64,000 bases of DNA from Vibrio sp. HI00D65 (GCF_001635455.1 NZ_LWEH01000013.1:1-64000), one strand, 5' to 3'; positions 9,031 to 17,656 are shown, counted from the first letter of the stretch. The notes: generated by a model from the sequence alone, not told the origin. Numbers and translations are program-made.

Positions 9031-10011
9031 ATGGTAAGTACAGAAATCCTTTCTCATTGGCCAGAAACCAAACCCCATATGTCCTTAGCTGAAGTTACTC
9101 TTGGGGCAAACAACTCGGTGTATAAGGTTGAATCCACGCCAGCTTTCTTTTTGAGGAAGTACCGGGCCCATGATGCCAGCCGTATAATGAATGAGCATAA
9201 ACTGCTGTTCTTTTTATCTCAAAAAGTACCCACTGTCGTTTCGCCTTGTCTCACTTCAGATGGGCAAAGCTTTGTTGAGGCCAATGGTGAATACCATGCA
9301 TTGTTTCCAAAGGCTCATGGTTCGTTGATTGAAAAGCATGCTTTGACAGATAAGCATGCATTCGAAGCCGGTATTACCCTTGCTAAGCTTCATCGTCAGT
9401 TGAGTCTCTACCCTCGAAATGTAATGCAAAACGAGATATTTCCAGTAATTCAACTGTCATGGAATAGAGAACAATGGCTGCAGCGTCTTGATAAGATCAT
9501 TGCTGCTATCGAAGCAAAAGGGGAGCAAAACGTTGAGGATGCTTGGGCGCTGCGAAGGTCTATGCAGCAACGTTGTTTTTTAGCAAGTGACCACTGCGTC
9601 CACTCTTATCAGACCAAAACCGAGCGAGTACTCATTCACGGCGACTTCCATCATTATAATCTCTTCTTTGATAATCGCTCTAAGGTGAGCGGTATCATCG
9701 ATTGGGACTTGGTTCAATATATGCCACCTGCCTACGAAATAGCTCGGGCTTGCATGTACATGTTTGATATGGATGTGAAGAAGTCGGTCGAATTTGTTAG
9801 CGGTTACCTGTCCATTAATGATCTTTCAAAAGCGAGTATCATTGATGGCGTCTGTGCTTGGGGCATTTTTGCTGACCACCATATTTGGGCGTTGGAAGAG
9901 GTGTATTTAAAACAGAACTTAGCCGCACGTAAATTCATACCTCATAAGAACTTTTTGCCTTTTGCTCAGCAATGGTCATTGATAGAGGCGCGCTTGGAAA
10001 ATAAGCGATAA
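9031..10011 (+). CDS. APH-type (aminoglycoside phosphotransferase fold) small-molecule kinase
   Basis: This 326-residue protein has the APH/choline-kinase catalytic core. The Brenner motif HGDFHHYNLFF supplies the catalytic Asp and metal-binding Asn, and GIIDWDLVQYMPPAYEIA supplies the second acidic metal ligand. The N-lobe has NNSVYKVES and FFLRKYR, with a likely ATP-site lysine/arginine. Relatives phosphorylate homoserine, choline, aminoglycosides or other hydroxyl-bearing metabolites. The sequence does not name the substrate. It sits between a LysE exporter and a second APH-type kinase. Confidence 0.75.
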   Translation: MVSTEILSHWPETKPHMSLAEVTLGANNSVYKVESTPAFFLRKYRAHDASRIMNEHKLLFFLSQKVPTVVSPCLTSDGQSFVEANGEYHALFPKAHGSLIEKHALTDKHAFEAGITLAKLHRQLSLYPRNVMQNEIFPVIQLSWNREQWLQRLDKIIAAIEAKGEQNVEDAWALRRSMQQRCFLASDHCVHSYQTKTERVLIHGDFHHYNLFFDNRSKVSGIIDWDLVQYMPPAYEIARACMYMFDMDVKKSVEFVSGYLSINDLSKASIIDGVCAWGIFADHHIWALEEVYLKQNLAARKFIPHKNFLPFAQQWSLIEARLENKR

Positions 10012-10047
10012 AGGAAAGGCGTTTCATTGTATTTTTAGGGAGCTCTA

Positions 10048-10824
10048 ATGAGTAACAAAGACCTATCTAAAATGGGTTCGGCTAAGGTCACTCTTGTAAA
10101 TCGTAACGGCGTACCTTGTATTCGAAAGCAAGGGGCGGGTGAGGTTGAGATTTCTTTTTACCAACATGCTGCGCAACATTTATCTGGCGTGCACAGCCCT
10201 ACATTGTTGGCGGTGGAGGGAGATACTCTGTTCATCGAGTATATTCCTCACTCTTTTACACTAAATGAGCTTCAAACGACTTCTGAGCTGTTTCAGCAAC
10301 TATCTCGTATTCATCAGTCTCAATACTCACCGAGTTTTAAAGTGAAAGAGCATAGATGGAGTACCAGTGATACTGAAGCTGCACTAGCGTCTCTGAATTT
10401 ACCTGAAGTGACTCAAGACAGCTTACTGCATATCCAGAAGTTTAGTGATGCTTTGTTTCACCATAACACCTTGGTTTCGGGTGACACAAACCAGGGAAAC
10501 TGGGGAAAGAGAGACAATGGTCAGATTGTTTTATTTGATTGGGAGCGTTTTGGTTATGGCAGCCCAGCTATCGATTTGGCACCGCTCGTTTCTCAAATGG
10601 GCACTCTGTCGGATTATGAGTGTATTGTTGACCAGTACCTGCCTCATAACAATCTGGTTTCACGAGAAGATTTAATAAGGCAATTGATCATCGCGAAAAG
10701 CTGGATCGTTGTTGAAGTGACGAACCTATTAGTCACGCGTGATATTTCAGATGCGTCGAAGTATCTTGAATGGTATAGGAAGCGATTACCAACTTGGCTC
10801 ACTACGGTGGAAGGTCAGCTGTAA
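10048..10824 (+). CDS. Second APH-type small-molecule kinase
   Basis: This is a 258-residue kinase of the same superfamily but shorter than its neighbour. The catalytic loop reads VSGDTNQGNWGK, with Ser in place of the usual His before Gly-Asp and with the Asn kept. The metal site is LFDWERFGYGSPAIDLA. The N-lobe is reduced. It resembles the choline/thiamine-kinase-like branch more than aminoglycoside resistance enzymes. It follows the other kinase by 36 bases with an AGGGAG ribosome-binding sequence, so both are probably co-expressed and may act on related substrates. Confidence 0.7.
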   Translation: MSNKDLSKMGSAKVTLVNRNGVPCIRKQGAGEVEISFYQHAAQHLSGVHSPTLLAVEGDTLFIEYIPHSFTLNELQTTSELFQQLSRIHQSQYSPSFKVKEHRWSTSDTEAALASLNLPEVTQDSLLHIQKFSDALFHHNTLVSGDTNQGNWGKRDNGQIVLFDWERFGYGSPAIDLAPLVSQMGTLSDYECIVDQYLPHNNLVSREDLIRQLIIAKSWIVVEVTNLLVTRDISDASKYLEWYRKRLPTWLTTVEGQL

Positions 10825-10857
10825 CAAGGGTGAAGCCAAATCTATAAAAGTCTATCT

Positions 10858-11311
10858 ATGAATATTTTCTGTGCGGAAAAACAAGGAACTGGCTGAAATT
10901 TACTAGCTTGAACATGCTTCGTTTGGTAACCATGCCTGTCCGCAATTTTTCATTCGTCAGGCATTTGATTGCTGGGGAAAAGGCCTATTAGTTGCTAAGC
11001 AAGACTCAAAGATTGCGGGCTATGCCTTAACGACAACCACTGACAAGCATAATGAGATTTGGGTCCTATCATTAGCGGTAGACCCGAATTATCGTGGTAT
11101 GGGAATTGGCAGGAAACTGATGCAATAGGCGGTTGAGCAGGTGCACCGAGACGCTACGCTTTTACTCACTGTACATCCAAGCAACACATCCTGTTACGTG
11201 CTCTACGCTTCGATGGGGTTTTCTACGATCAAACAGGAAGAAAACTGCATTGGTGATGATGAGCCGAGGTTGGTGATGCAGCTCATCATCTATTTTGTTT
11301 ACGGTTTTTAA
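10858..11311 (+). pseudogene. Broken GNAT-family N-acetyltransferase
   Basis: One reading frame from 10862 to the stop at 11309-11311 encodes recognisable acetyltransferase sequence. It includes LEHASFGNHACPQFFIRQ and then SLAVDPNYRGMGIGRKLMQ, with the acetyl-CoA loop R-G-M-G-I-G. A C-terminal VLYASMGFSTI stretch follows. The frame is interrupted by TAG at 10904-10906 (after AEIY) and TAG at 11126-11128 (after KLMQ). The only plausible start, ATG 10858, is one base out of frame. The motif A region is intact but the gene cannot make a full protein. It lies directly after the two kinases on the same strand and may once have been part of that cassette. Confidence 0.8.
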
Positions 11312-11365
11312 TCAAAGGCGCTTAACTAAATCAAAGGTTCAAGCTTCAAAGACAATCTCTTAGCC

Positions 11366-11833
11366 CTAAGTCAGCATCACGATACCGTGCATTAACACGA
11401 CACTAGAGGTGAGTCGAGTCCTCATATCAAAGTAACCATCAGGACCTTGGCTCTGGTTCTCTTCTCTCATTGTCCTTTCAGCTCGCCAAACCGCAATATA
11501 ACCAAAGATGAGAATCAGAGTTGTCACCAGCTCTTTTTGTTCGCCAAGCAATACTGCCAGCCAAGCGACAAGAACAATCACGTTGCTTAGTAGCAGTGCT
11601 TTGTTACTTGATTGGCTTGCAAAGTTTTCAATGCCATTTGCCCACAAGATCCCTGAAAGAAAGCTCAAAATAGCCACGCTGTAGGTGATGAAGAGCGTTT
11701 CACCGCTTATCCCCATAAATTGGCTGTTGGTGAGCGAAAGGAGAAGACCGAATAAAAACGGAATTAACCCCATGTACCCCAGTTTGGCCATGGTGTTACG
11801 GGTTTGAGTTGTTGCCATGTAACCCGCCCTCAT
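11366..11833 (-). CDS. DUF3429 family membrane protein
   Basis: The protein is about 150 residues with four to five hydrophobic segments. It begins near LGYMGLIPFLFGLLLSL and includes SFLSGILWANGIENF and VTTLILIFGYIAVWRAERT, typical of the DUF3429 family, whose function is unknown. The longest frame begins at 11833 and overlaps the glutathione peroxidase stop codon as ATGA. A second ATG at 11818 (MATTQ) with GAGGGCGGG ahead is an equally good start. The overlap means it is translated together with the peroxidase. Confidence 0.72.
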   Translation of the reverse strand: MRAGYMATTQTRNTMAKLGYMGLIPFLFGLLLSLTNSQFMGISGETLFITYSVAILSFLSGILWANGIENFASQSSNKALLLSNVIVLVAWLAVLLGEQKELVTTLILIFGYIAVWRAERTMREENQSQGPDGYFDMRTRLTSSVVLMHGIVMLT

Positions 11834-12375
11834 AGTTGTTGCTCGATTGCGTTTTTGAGCGTAGCGCTCACTGGTGATGTGGAGCTAGGGAAGGTAGCGA
11901 CGACTTTACCTTCTTTACTGATCAAGAATTTGTAAAAGTTCCATTTGGGCGTTACGCCTGCTTGTTGTTGTATCTCCGCAAACACGGGGTTGGCGTTGCT
12001 ACCAGACAGTGAAGCTCGCGCCATCATTGGGAAGGTCACGCCATAGTCTAAGTAACAAACCTTTGCCGTCTTCTTTTCGCTTCCCTTGTCTTGGCGAAAA
12101 TCATTACTTGGGAAACCGATAACGGTGAAGTCTTGGTCTTTGTAGGTTTGATGAAGTTGCTCGAGTTGCTCAAACTGTGGAGTGAAGCCACATTGGCTCG
12201 CTGTATTTACCACCAACAGAGTCTTGCCTTTAAATTCATCGCACAGCGCGATTTCTTCGGTTGAATTTAGTAAGCGTTGCTTGCCACTGAGTATCTCGGG
12301 ACAGCTCGCTGCAAAAGCGGTGGAACTCGTGAGGCTTGTGATCAGGGCGATTGAGCAAAGTAGTGAACATTTCAT
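11830..12375 (-). CDS. Periplasmic glutathione peroxidase (cysteine type)
   Basis: This 181-residue protein has a Sec signal peptide (cleavage near AFA-A, residue 22-23). It has the glutathione peroxidase core: the peroxidatic cysteine C62 in NTASQCGFTPQ, the conserved GFPSNDF stretch, and the Trp-Asn pair in PKWNFYKFLI. The enzyme reduces hydrogen peroxide or lipid peroxides using a thiol donor. Many bacterial members use thioredoxin rather than glutathione. It is exported, so it probably protects the periplasm. The next gene (DUF3429) overlaps its stop codon. Confidence 0.87.
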   Translation of the reverse strand: MKCSLLCSIALITSLTSSTAFAASCPEILSGKQRLLNSTEEIALCDEFKGKTLLVVNTASQCGFTPQFEQLEQLHQTYKDQDFTVIGFPSNDFRQDKGSEKKTAKVCYLDYGVTFPMMARASLSGSNANPVFAEIQQQAGVTPKWNFYKFLISKEGKVVATFPSSTSPVSATLKNAIEQQL

Positions 12376-12458
12376 AGGGTTGGCTCATTTTAGTTGGCGT
12401 AATGGTTATTACTCTTGAGCACGATAAAATGATCACTTTGCGTAGTATTTCTGGCCCA

Positions 12459-13802
12459 TTAACTCGCGCTTTTAGTTGCACATTTGTGCTCTGAGATAAG
12501 ATATGGAGTGACCAAACGACTGATATTCACTTTCGCACCAAGGCGAGCCGCGAGTAGATACATACCTCCGATTTTTCGGTGTAAGAACAGCGCATCGGCG
12601 GGTGGGGTGTGCCAATATTCTTGTTCCATGCTCAGAATGGTGCCGGCTTCACGAAGACGTTGCGCTAACCCACTTGCTTTGAAGTCGTAGTCTTCGTCTA
12701 CTAACATCGGCTCACAAGCCATCTTCACCAGATTTAGAATCGCTTGGCGTTGTTCAGGAAGAATTGTCTCGCTGAAGAATCCAATCTGCTCCAGCGCTTT
12801 ATTGAGCCCTTGCTCGTCATTGTTAATGACAGAGGAAAAGGCCAAACGATAACCCTCGCTGAAGCGGTCACTGTATTCACGGGTTGCCCCGAAATCCAAC
12901 AAGCCAATTTGTCGGGTGTTTTCAACGTATAGGTAGTTGGCGAAATTGGGGTCGGTTTGCACCATCTTAAAGTCGAACAACTCTATGAATAGGAGCTCAA
13001 GCAAGCTGTGCATTACAAAGTCACGGGTGCTTTGGTTGTAACCTTCTATCTGTTCTATTGAGACGCCCTCAATGAAATCCATGGCGAGCACTGATTCTGA
13101 AGAGACTTGCGGATGAATCTTAGGTACGACGAAGTGTGAGTGCTTTTTTAATGCATTGTGATAACGAGTCGCATAGTCAGCCTCGCGAGCATAGTTCGCT
13201 TCATCATGGAGCTGTTTTTTTGCCTCTTCTAGTAAACCTTTATAGTCGACTGATTTGGGAATCAAGCCAACAATGTTGAGCAGTGTGCCGACGTTATCTA
13301 CATCACTGTCGATACTTTTTCGAATCCCTGGATATTGGACTTTGACGGCGAGCTTGTTCCCAGCATCGCTGTACGCTTGATGCACTTGCCCGATGGACGC
13401 ACTGGCAATCGGTTTAAAGTTGAAGGAAAGGAATTCGGTTTTCCAATCGCTTCCAAGAGAGCTCTCTAAGACTTGATTGAGCTGCTTTGTTGGCAATGGG
13501 TCAGCGTCTGAGCGCAGGCGAGAAAGAATGTCGGCTAACTCCGGTTCCAAGATGTCCCCCGCATCCATTGAAAGCATCTGTCCTAATTTCATAGCCGCAC
13601 CGCGTAAGTGTGCGAGTTGATCGGTCAGGCGAGATATGTTCTGTGGCGTTAACAGCAAATCCTTTGCTTTGGGCCTGTTGCCTTGTGCGATTTGCTTGGT
13701 GCCTTCTGTTAGCACGTTACCTGCGACTCTTGTCGCGAGCGAGGCGAACTTGCTAAATCTAGAAAGTCGATGAGTGGGAAGGTTTCTCTCTTTTGCCGAC
13801 AT
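12459..13802 (-). CDS. ABC1/AarF/UbiB-family atypical kinase
   Basis: This 447-residue protein has the signatures of the ABC1 family: the KxGQ motif (K72-L-G-Q75 in AAMKLGQMLSMDAGD), the alanine/serine-rich nucleotide loop KPIASASIGQVHQA, and a metal-binding QTDPNFANYLY and LLDFGATREY. UbiB/COQ8 relatives support ubiquinone biosynthesis, probably as ATPases. This one is shorter than UbiB and lacks an obvious C-terminal membrane anchor, so it is more likely one of the paralogues of unsettled role. It stands as a single gene with its own leader. Confidence 0.85.
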   Translation of the reverse strand: MSAKERNLPTHRLSRFSKFASLATRVAGNVLTEGTKQIAQGNRPKAKDLLLTPQNISRLTDQLAHLRGAAMKLGQMLSMDAGDILEPELADILSRLRSDADPLPTKQLNQVLESSLGSDWKTEFLSFNFKPIASASIGQVHQAYSDAGNKLAVKVQYPGIRKSIDSDVDNVGTLLNIVGLIPKSVDYKGLLEEAKKQLHDEANYAREADYATRYHNALKKHSHFVVPKIHPQVSSESVLAMDFIEGVSIEQIEGYNQSTRDFVMHSLLELLFIELFDFKMVQTDPNFANYLYVENTRQIGLLDFGATREYSDRFSEGYRLAFSSVINNDEQGLNKALEQIGFFSETILPEQRQAILNLVKMACEPMLVDEDYDFKASGLAQRLREAGTILSMEQEYWHTPPADALFLHRKIGGMYLLAARLGAKVNISRLVTPYLISEHKCATKSAS

Positions 13803-13920
13803 AAAGTCTCTCTCTGGGAATAAGGGTCATGTACAAAGTTCTATCAATCGTTACACAACCTTGCGCCTTGTTGTGGTAACTTGTCGCCTTAATCAGTAAC
13901 TCGACTGAAAAGGACAAAGC

Positions 13921-14016
13921 ATGAAGTTTATTTGGTTGAAAGTCGCACTTACCGTATTAATATTTGCTGCACTATTTGGCATCGTTTACTACAAAGTCAC
14001 TAGTGGTATGTCTTAA
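13921..14016 (+). CDS. 31-residue single-span membrane peptide (candidate small protein)
   Basis: An ATG preceded by AAAGGA at a normal distance opens a frame of 31 codons. It encodes a lysine-containing start, one hydrophobic segment (VALTVLIFAALFGIVYY) and a short polar tail ending TSGMS. This is the size and form of bacterial small membrane proteins. It reads away from the ABC1 kinase gene and ends seven bases before the convergent DCC-family gene. The ribosome-binding site and composition support it, but there is no homology evidence from the sequence alone. Confidence 0.5.
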   Translation: MKFIWLKVALTVLIFAALFGIVYYKVTSGMS

Positions 14017-14023
14017 CTCAATA

Positions 14024-14440
14024 CTATTTCGTACAGCTGTTTCCATTGCAACGTGATTTTCCGGTTAGCCAGAATGAGATCTTATATCGATTCTTGGCAA
14101 ACCTTAGGTAGCACCAGTCCGCAAACGGCTTAAACATGGCCCAACGCAATGGTGCATATAGCCAACCTTTTCCTACCAGGTTCCATGCTTGGTAGGTCAC
14201 ATCTAACCCAATTAGTAACTTTCCGTTCTCATCAAGAGCATGCAGCACTGTGTTAGCCGCATCCGCATCAATCTGAGGATAGTTTTCAAACGCTTCACTG
14301 TAGATGTCTATGGTCTGGATCTTGTTCTTGGTATCGTATTTGGCGAGCGCAGCCATCTCTTTTGCACACAGTGGACACGTTCCATCATAAAATATTGTTA
14401 ATTCAGTCATTGATTTCTTTACTATTTTTGTCATTTTCAA
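14024..14440 (-). CDS. DCC-family (DUF393) thiol-disulfide oxidoreductase-like protein
   Basis: The product carries the family's defining motif near the N-terminus, TIFYDGTCPLCAKEM (D-G-x-C-x-x-C). The C-terminal YAPLRWAMFKPFADWCYLRFAKNRYKIS is also typical of DUF393. The CxxC pair suggests a redox role, though substrates are unknown. Three starts are possible: TTG 14440, ATG 14434 and ATG 14410. The last (MTELTIFYDG) gives the most family-like N-terminus. It converges with the small membrane peptide gene. Confidence 0.8.
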   Translation of the reverse strand: MKMTKIVKKSMTELTIFYDGTCPLCAKEMAALAKYDTKNKIQTIDIYSEAFENYPQIDADAANTVLHALDENGKLLIGLDVTYQAWNLVGKGWLYAPLRWAMFKPFADWCYLRFAKNRYKISFWLTGKSRCNGNSCTK

Positions 14441-14572
14441 GCTATACGCGAATGTTGATTAGGTGGATCATTCTGCCTACATATCCGACACTGTCAGTGT
14501 GACGACTGTTTTGCGATATCATCTAGAGGTAACATCCGTTCCATGCAATTAGAAATTAAGAGTCGAATTTAC

Positions 14573-15130
14573 ATGACAACCAAGCTAATTAATCGCTTCA
14601 TCATCACCTGTATCGCGTTCATCTTGAATGGTTGTGTCAGCTACAGCATTACCGAGCAAGAGATGACAGAATATCTTGCTGATTCAGTCATGCTTGAACA
14701 AGAGGTAGGTGTACAAAGCGTGATGTATGCGCAAGTCGCGGTCGATGATCTACAAGTGAAAATTGGTCGAGAAGATGAACAGAGAGTGTCAGTGTTAGCG
14801 AACACCAATGCAAAAGTTCAAGTCTTCAATATGCCGAATATGGGGTTGGACCTAGATTTAGAATTCAGTGCGATTCCTGAATATGATAAGGAAAGTGGTG
14901 AAGTATACCTAAAGTCGTTGCGTCTAGAGCGATTTGAAGAGAAGGAACAACAGCTATCTCCTGAGATTGAAAAGCTGCTTAAGCCTGCGGTATCAATGAT
15001 CGGTTTTGCTTTGTCTCAATCTCCAGTTTACAAACTGGATAGCAACAAGGTTCAAGAGTCGCTGATCAAGTCATCAGAACCGAATCTGGTAATCCGAGAT
15101 AACAAACTGGTCATTGAGTTGTTTGATTAA
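14573..15130 (+). CDS. DUF1439 (YceB-like) lipoprotein
   Basis: This protein of about 185 residues has a lipoprotein signal (FIITCIAFILNGC, lipobox LNGC). The mature domain (SITEQEMTEYLADSVMLEQE onward, with SPVYKLD near the end) matches the DUF1439 family that includes E. coli YceB, an envelope lipoprotein related to lipid-binding folds. An earlier in-frame ATG at 14543 would place ten residues before the signal. The ATG at 14573 gives the normal signal and is preferred. It is followed by a clear terminator and appears to be a single-gene unit. Confidence 0.72.
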   Translation: MTTKLINRFIITCIAFILNGCVSYSITEQEMTEYLADSVMLEQEVGVQSVMYAQVAVDDLQVKIGREDEQRVSVLANTNAKVQVFNMPNMGLDLDLEFSAIPEYDKESGEVYLKSLRLERFEEKEQQLSPEIEKLLKPAVSMIGFALSQSPVYKLDSNKVQESLIKSSEPNLVIRDNKLVIELFD

Positions 15131-15167
15131 TCCCACGTATATTCGTTTCTACTAAGCTATCGCACAT

Positions 15168-15196
15168 AATGGCTGCCTACTGGGCGGCCATTTTTC
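15168..15196 (+). terminator. Rho-independent terminator after the DUF1439 gene
   Basis: ATGGCTGCC and GGCGGCCAT (one G-U pair) form a nine-pair stem around a short loop, followed by TTTTTCC. Confidence 0.8.
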
Positions 15197-15333
15197 CTTC
15201 TATCGAGTTGGTTCACTAACTCTATCTAATGGGCCATTTATTGAATTAGCCGCGTATCTCACCTTTACTTTACTCTTGTGAGCAAGTCATCGATTCAGTC
15301 ATCAAATCATAAGAAAGAAAAGGTGAGCGAACT

Positions 15334-16896
15334 ATGAAGAGTCCAGTAATTGCGGATAACAAACCCGTCAAAGTAGAGTTGACCAAGGGGGAGGAGTGCT
15401 ACTTCTGTACCTGTGGAAAATCGAAAAGCCAACCGTTTTGTGACGGTTCTCATGCCGGTACAGGGTTTAAACCGAAAAGCTTTGTTGCCGAAGAGGACGG
15501 TGATGCCTACCTGTGTCGCTGTAAGTATTCTAACAATCTTCCTTTTTGCGATGGCACTCATAAAAAGTTCACTGCGGAGCAAGTTGGGCAAGAAGGCCCT
15601 GAAGTTCATATTCAAGCGGCAGCCCCTGATTTATCTCCTGCGGCAACCGCAACCAAAGAAGAGCCTACTGTGGAGTTTATTCATCAGTTAGCGCGTGATG
15701 GTTTGTCCAAAGTAGGACATCATGGGCCTATGACTTCTATGGGTGTACCTAGGCACCTCTTGCCTCACTGGGATGACATTCAAGTGATGGTTGCGCAAAT
15801 GGCCACTAAGCCTTTATTGGAAAATGTGCCAGTAGGAACGGAACTGATTATTGGTCCTAACGCCAGAAAACCACTTAAGCTCAATATTCCGCTGTTTGTA
15901 TCGGACATGAGTTTTGGGTCGCTATCTGAGGAGGCGAAAGTGTCTTTGGCTACGGGGGCTGAACTTGCTGGAACTGGGATCTGCTCCGGGGAAGGCGGTA
16001 TGTTGCCGGAAGAACAGGCGGCCAATTCTCGTTACTTTTATGAGCTAGCCAGTGCTCAGTTTGGTTACGATGAAGCTAAGCTCAAAAACGTTCAAGCCTT
16101 CCATTTTAAAGGTGGGCAAGGCGCAAAAACTGGAACGGGTGGGCATCTGCCTGGTGTGAAGAATATCGGTAAGATCGCGGAAGTACGTGGCATTGAAGCG
16201 GGCACTGCGGCAATTTCTCCTCCTACTTTTAAAGGACTAAAAACCGCAGCGGATTTCAAGAAATTCGCCGACCGAGTTCGAGAAGTGACGGGCGGTATCC
16301 CAATTGGCTTTAAACTAAGTGCTAACCATATCGAAGAAGACATTCAGTTCGCATTGGATGCCAGTGCCGATTATATCATTTTAGACGGTCGAGGCGGCGG
16401 TACTGGGGCTGCGCCAGAAATGTTCCGAGATCATATCAGTGTGCCAACGATTCCAGCTTTGGCTCGCGCTAGAGCCTACCTTGATAAACAAGGTGTTAGT
16501 GACCAAGTCACATTGATCATCACGGGCGGTTTACGCGTGCCGATGGACTTTGTGAAAGCGATGGCACTTGGCGCAGATGGTGTTGCTATTTCAAACAGCG
16601 CTATGCAGTCGATAGGGTGTGTGGCGGCGAGAATGTGTAACACTAATAATTGCCCGGCGGGTATTGCGACTCAAAAGGCCGACTTACGCCAGCGTTTAAA
16701 TGTTGACAAGGCCTCGAATCAGCTTAAAAACTTCTTCGAGGCGTCGACAGAGCTAATGCAAGTGATGGCGAGAGCGTGTGGACATGAGCACCTGAATCAA
16801 TTTAACCCTCACGATTTGGCGACATGGAATCGTGAAATGGCAGAACTATCGGGCGTTGCCTATTCTGGTGTTGGTCCACTAAATCCATTCAAATAA
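15334..16896 (+). CDS. Double-CDGSH iron-sulfur / glutamate synthase-domain fusion oxidoreductase
   Basis: Residues 20-80 contain two CDGSH-type [2Fe-2S] sites: C25-x-C27 with C36 and H40 (PFCDGSH), and C61-x-C63 with C72 and H76 (PFCDGTH). Residues of about 130-500 form an FMN-binding glutamate-synthase central domain with KGGQGAKTGTGGHLPG, DGRGGGTGAAPEMF and the iron-sulfur cysteines C429, C435 and C440 (CVAARMC then CNTNNC). There is no amidotransferase domain, so ammonia channelling from glutamine is not expected. The reaction is unknown. FMN plus a 3Fe-4S-type centre plus two CDGSH clusters suggests an electron-transfer enzyme. It stands alone and ends in a strong terminator. Confidence 0.85.
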   Translation: MKSPVIADNKPVKVELTKGEECYFCTCGKSKSQPFCDGSHAGTGFKPKSFVAEEDGDAYLCRCKYSNNLPFCDGTHKKFTAEQVGQEGPEVHIQAAAPDLSPAATATKEEPTVEFIHQLARDGLSKVGHHGPMTSMGVPRHLLPHWDDIQVMVAQMATKPLLENVPVGTELIIGPNARKPLKLNIPLFVSDMSFGSLSEEAKVSLATGAELAGTGICSGEGGMLPEEQAANSRYFYELASAQFGYDEAKLKNVQAFHFKGGQGAKTGTGGHLPGVKNIGKIAEVRGIEAGTAAISPPTFKGLKTAADFKKFADRVREVTGGIPIGFKLSANHIEEDIQFALDASADYIILDGRGGGTGAAPEMFRDHISVPTIPALARARAYLDKQGVSDQVTLIITGGLRVPMDFVKAMALGADGVAISNSAMQSIGCVAARMCNTNNCPAGIATQKADLRQRLNVDKASNQLKNFFEASTELMQVMARACGHEHLNQFNPHDLATWNREMAELSGVAYSGVGPLNPFK

Positions 16897-16910
16897 ATAG
16901 TACATCAATA

Positions 16911-16946
16911 AAGCACACTCACTGGATTTGTGAGTGTGCTTGTTTT
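16911..16946 (+). terminator. Rho-independent terminator after the CDGSH fusion gene
   Basis: AAGCACACTCAC and GTGAGTGTGCTT form a perfect twelve-pair stem with a seven-base loop, followed by GTTTTC. Confidence 0.88.
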
Positions 16947-17027
16947 CTCCATTCAACCATTTACCTATTATAAATCATTGCTTGATAAGCACGTTTAAAT
17001 TATTTCCTGTTTTTTTAAGAATATCGC

Positions 17028-17058
17028 TTTACCTCAAGTTAACTTGAGGTTTTATCAT
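17028..17058 (+). promoter_or_regulatory. SoxR-dependent promoter with a consensus soxbox
   Basis: CCTCAAGTTAACTTGAGG at 17032-17049 is a perfect palindrome identical, as I recall it, to the SoxR site of the E. coli soxS promoter. It lies between a -35 TTTACC (17028-17033) and a -10 TATCAT (17053-17058) with a 19-base spacer. That overlong spacer is the hallmark of MerR-family-activated promoters. It drives the FMN reductase gene at 17135. Confidence 0.92.
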
Positions 17059-17134
17059 CCTTCCCAATCTAAAAATACAAACCATCATCTTTTCACTCTA
17101 AAGAAATGTTTCTAACCAAATTTGAGGATAAATA

Positions 17135-17656
17135 ATGAAAGTATTAGCGATTGGCGCAACTAACAGTACAACATCAATCAACCAACAGCTTGCAGCATAC
17201 ACCGCAGGTTTAGTCGAAGGCGCGCAAGTTGAGGTGCTTGATCTCAATGATTTTGAGATGCCAATTTATAGCGAGAAAAGAGAGCAAGACTCGGGCATTC
17301 ATCAACACGCTCAACGCTTCTTTGACAAAATCGGAGAATCAGACGCGGTGGTCATCTCTTTTGCAGAATACAACGGTTCATACACAGCGGCGTTTAAAAA
17401 TGTGTTCGATTGGGCATCACGCATCGATATGAAAGTGTACCAAGGCAAGCCAGTAGTGATGCTTGCCACCTCTCCGGGCCCAGGTGGCGCAACCTCGGTA
17501 TTGTCTTCTGCGGTGAACTCAGCACCTTACTTCGATGCTGAAGTGAAAGGTTCAATGTCAGTGCCAAGCTTCTACGATAACTTCGATATGGAGACGGGCG
17601 AGATGACCAACCTAGAGATGATCGAGAATCTTAGGATGATCATGAAGAAGATCTGA
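17135..17656 (+). CDS. NADPH-dependent FMN reductase family protein (SoxR target)
   Basis: This 173-residue flavodoxin-fold protein has the features of the NADPH-dependent FMN/azo reductase family. The phosphate-binding start is ATNSTTSINQQL, the flavin loop is SFAEYNGSYTAAFKNVFDW, and the nucleotide loop is LATSPGPGGATSVL. It probably reduces quinones or other redox-active compounds with two electrons, avoiding radical formation. A consensus SoxR promoter lies upstream and soxR lies downstream, which fits induction by redox-cycling compounds. It is monocistronic, ending in its own hairpin. Confidence 0.88.
   Translation: MKVLAIGATNSTTSINQQLAAYTAGLVEGAQVEVLDLNDFEMPIYSEKREQDSGIHQHAQRFFDKIGESDAVVISFAEYNGSYTAAFKNVFDWASRIDMKVYQGKPVVMLATSPGPGGATSVLSSAVNSAPYFDAEVKGSMSVPSFYDNFDMETGEMTNLEMIENLRMIMKKI

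Noticed and set aside
9031..10824. Aminoglycoside resistance genes
   Set aside because: The fold is shared, but the catalytic surroundings do not identify an antibiotic kinase. Naming them resistance genes would go beyond the evidence.
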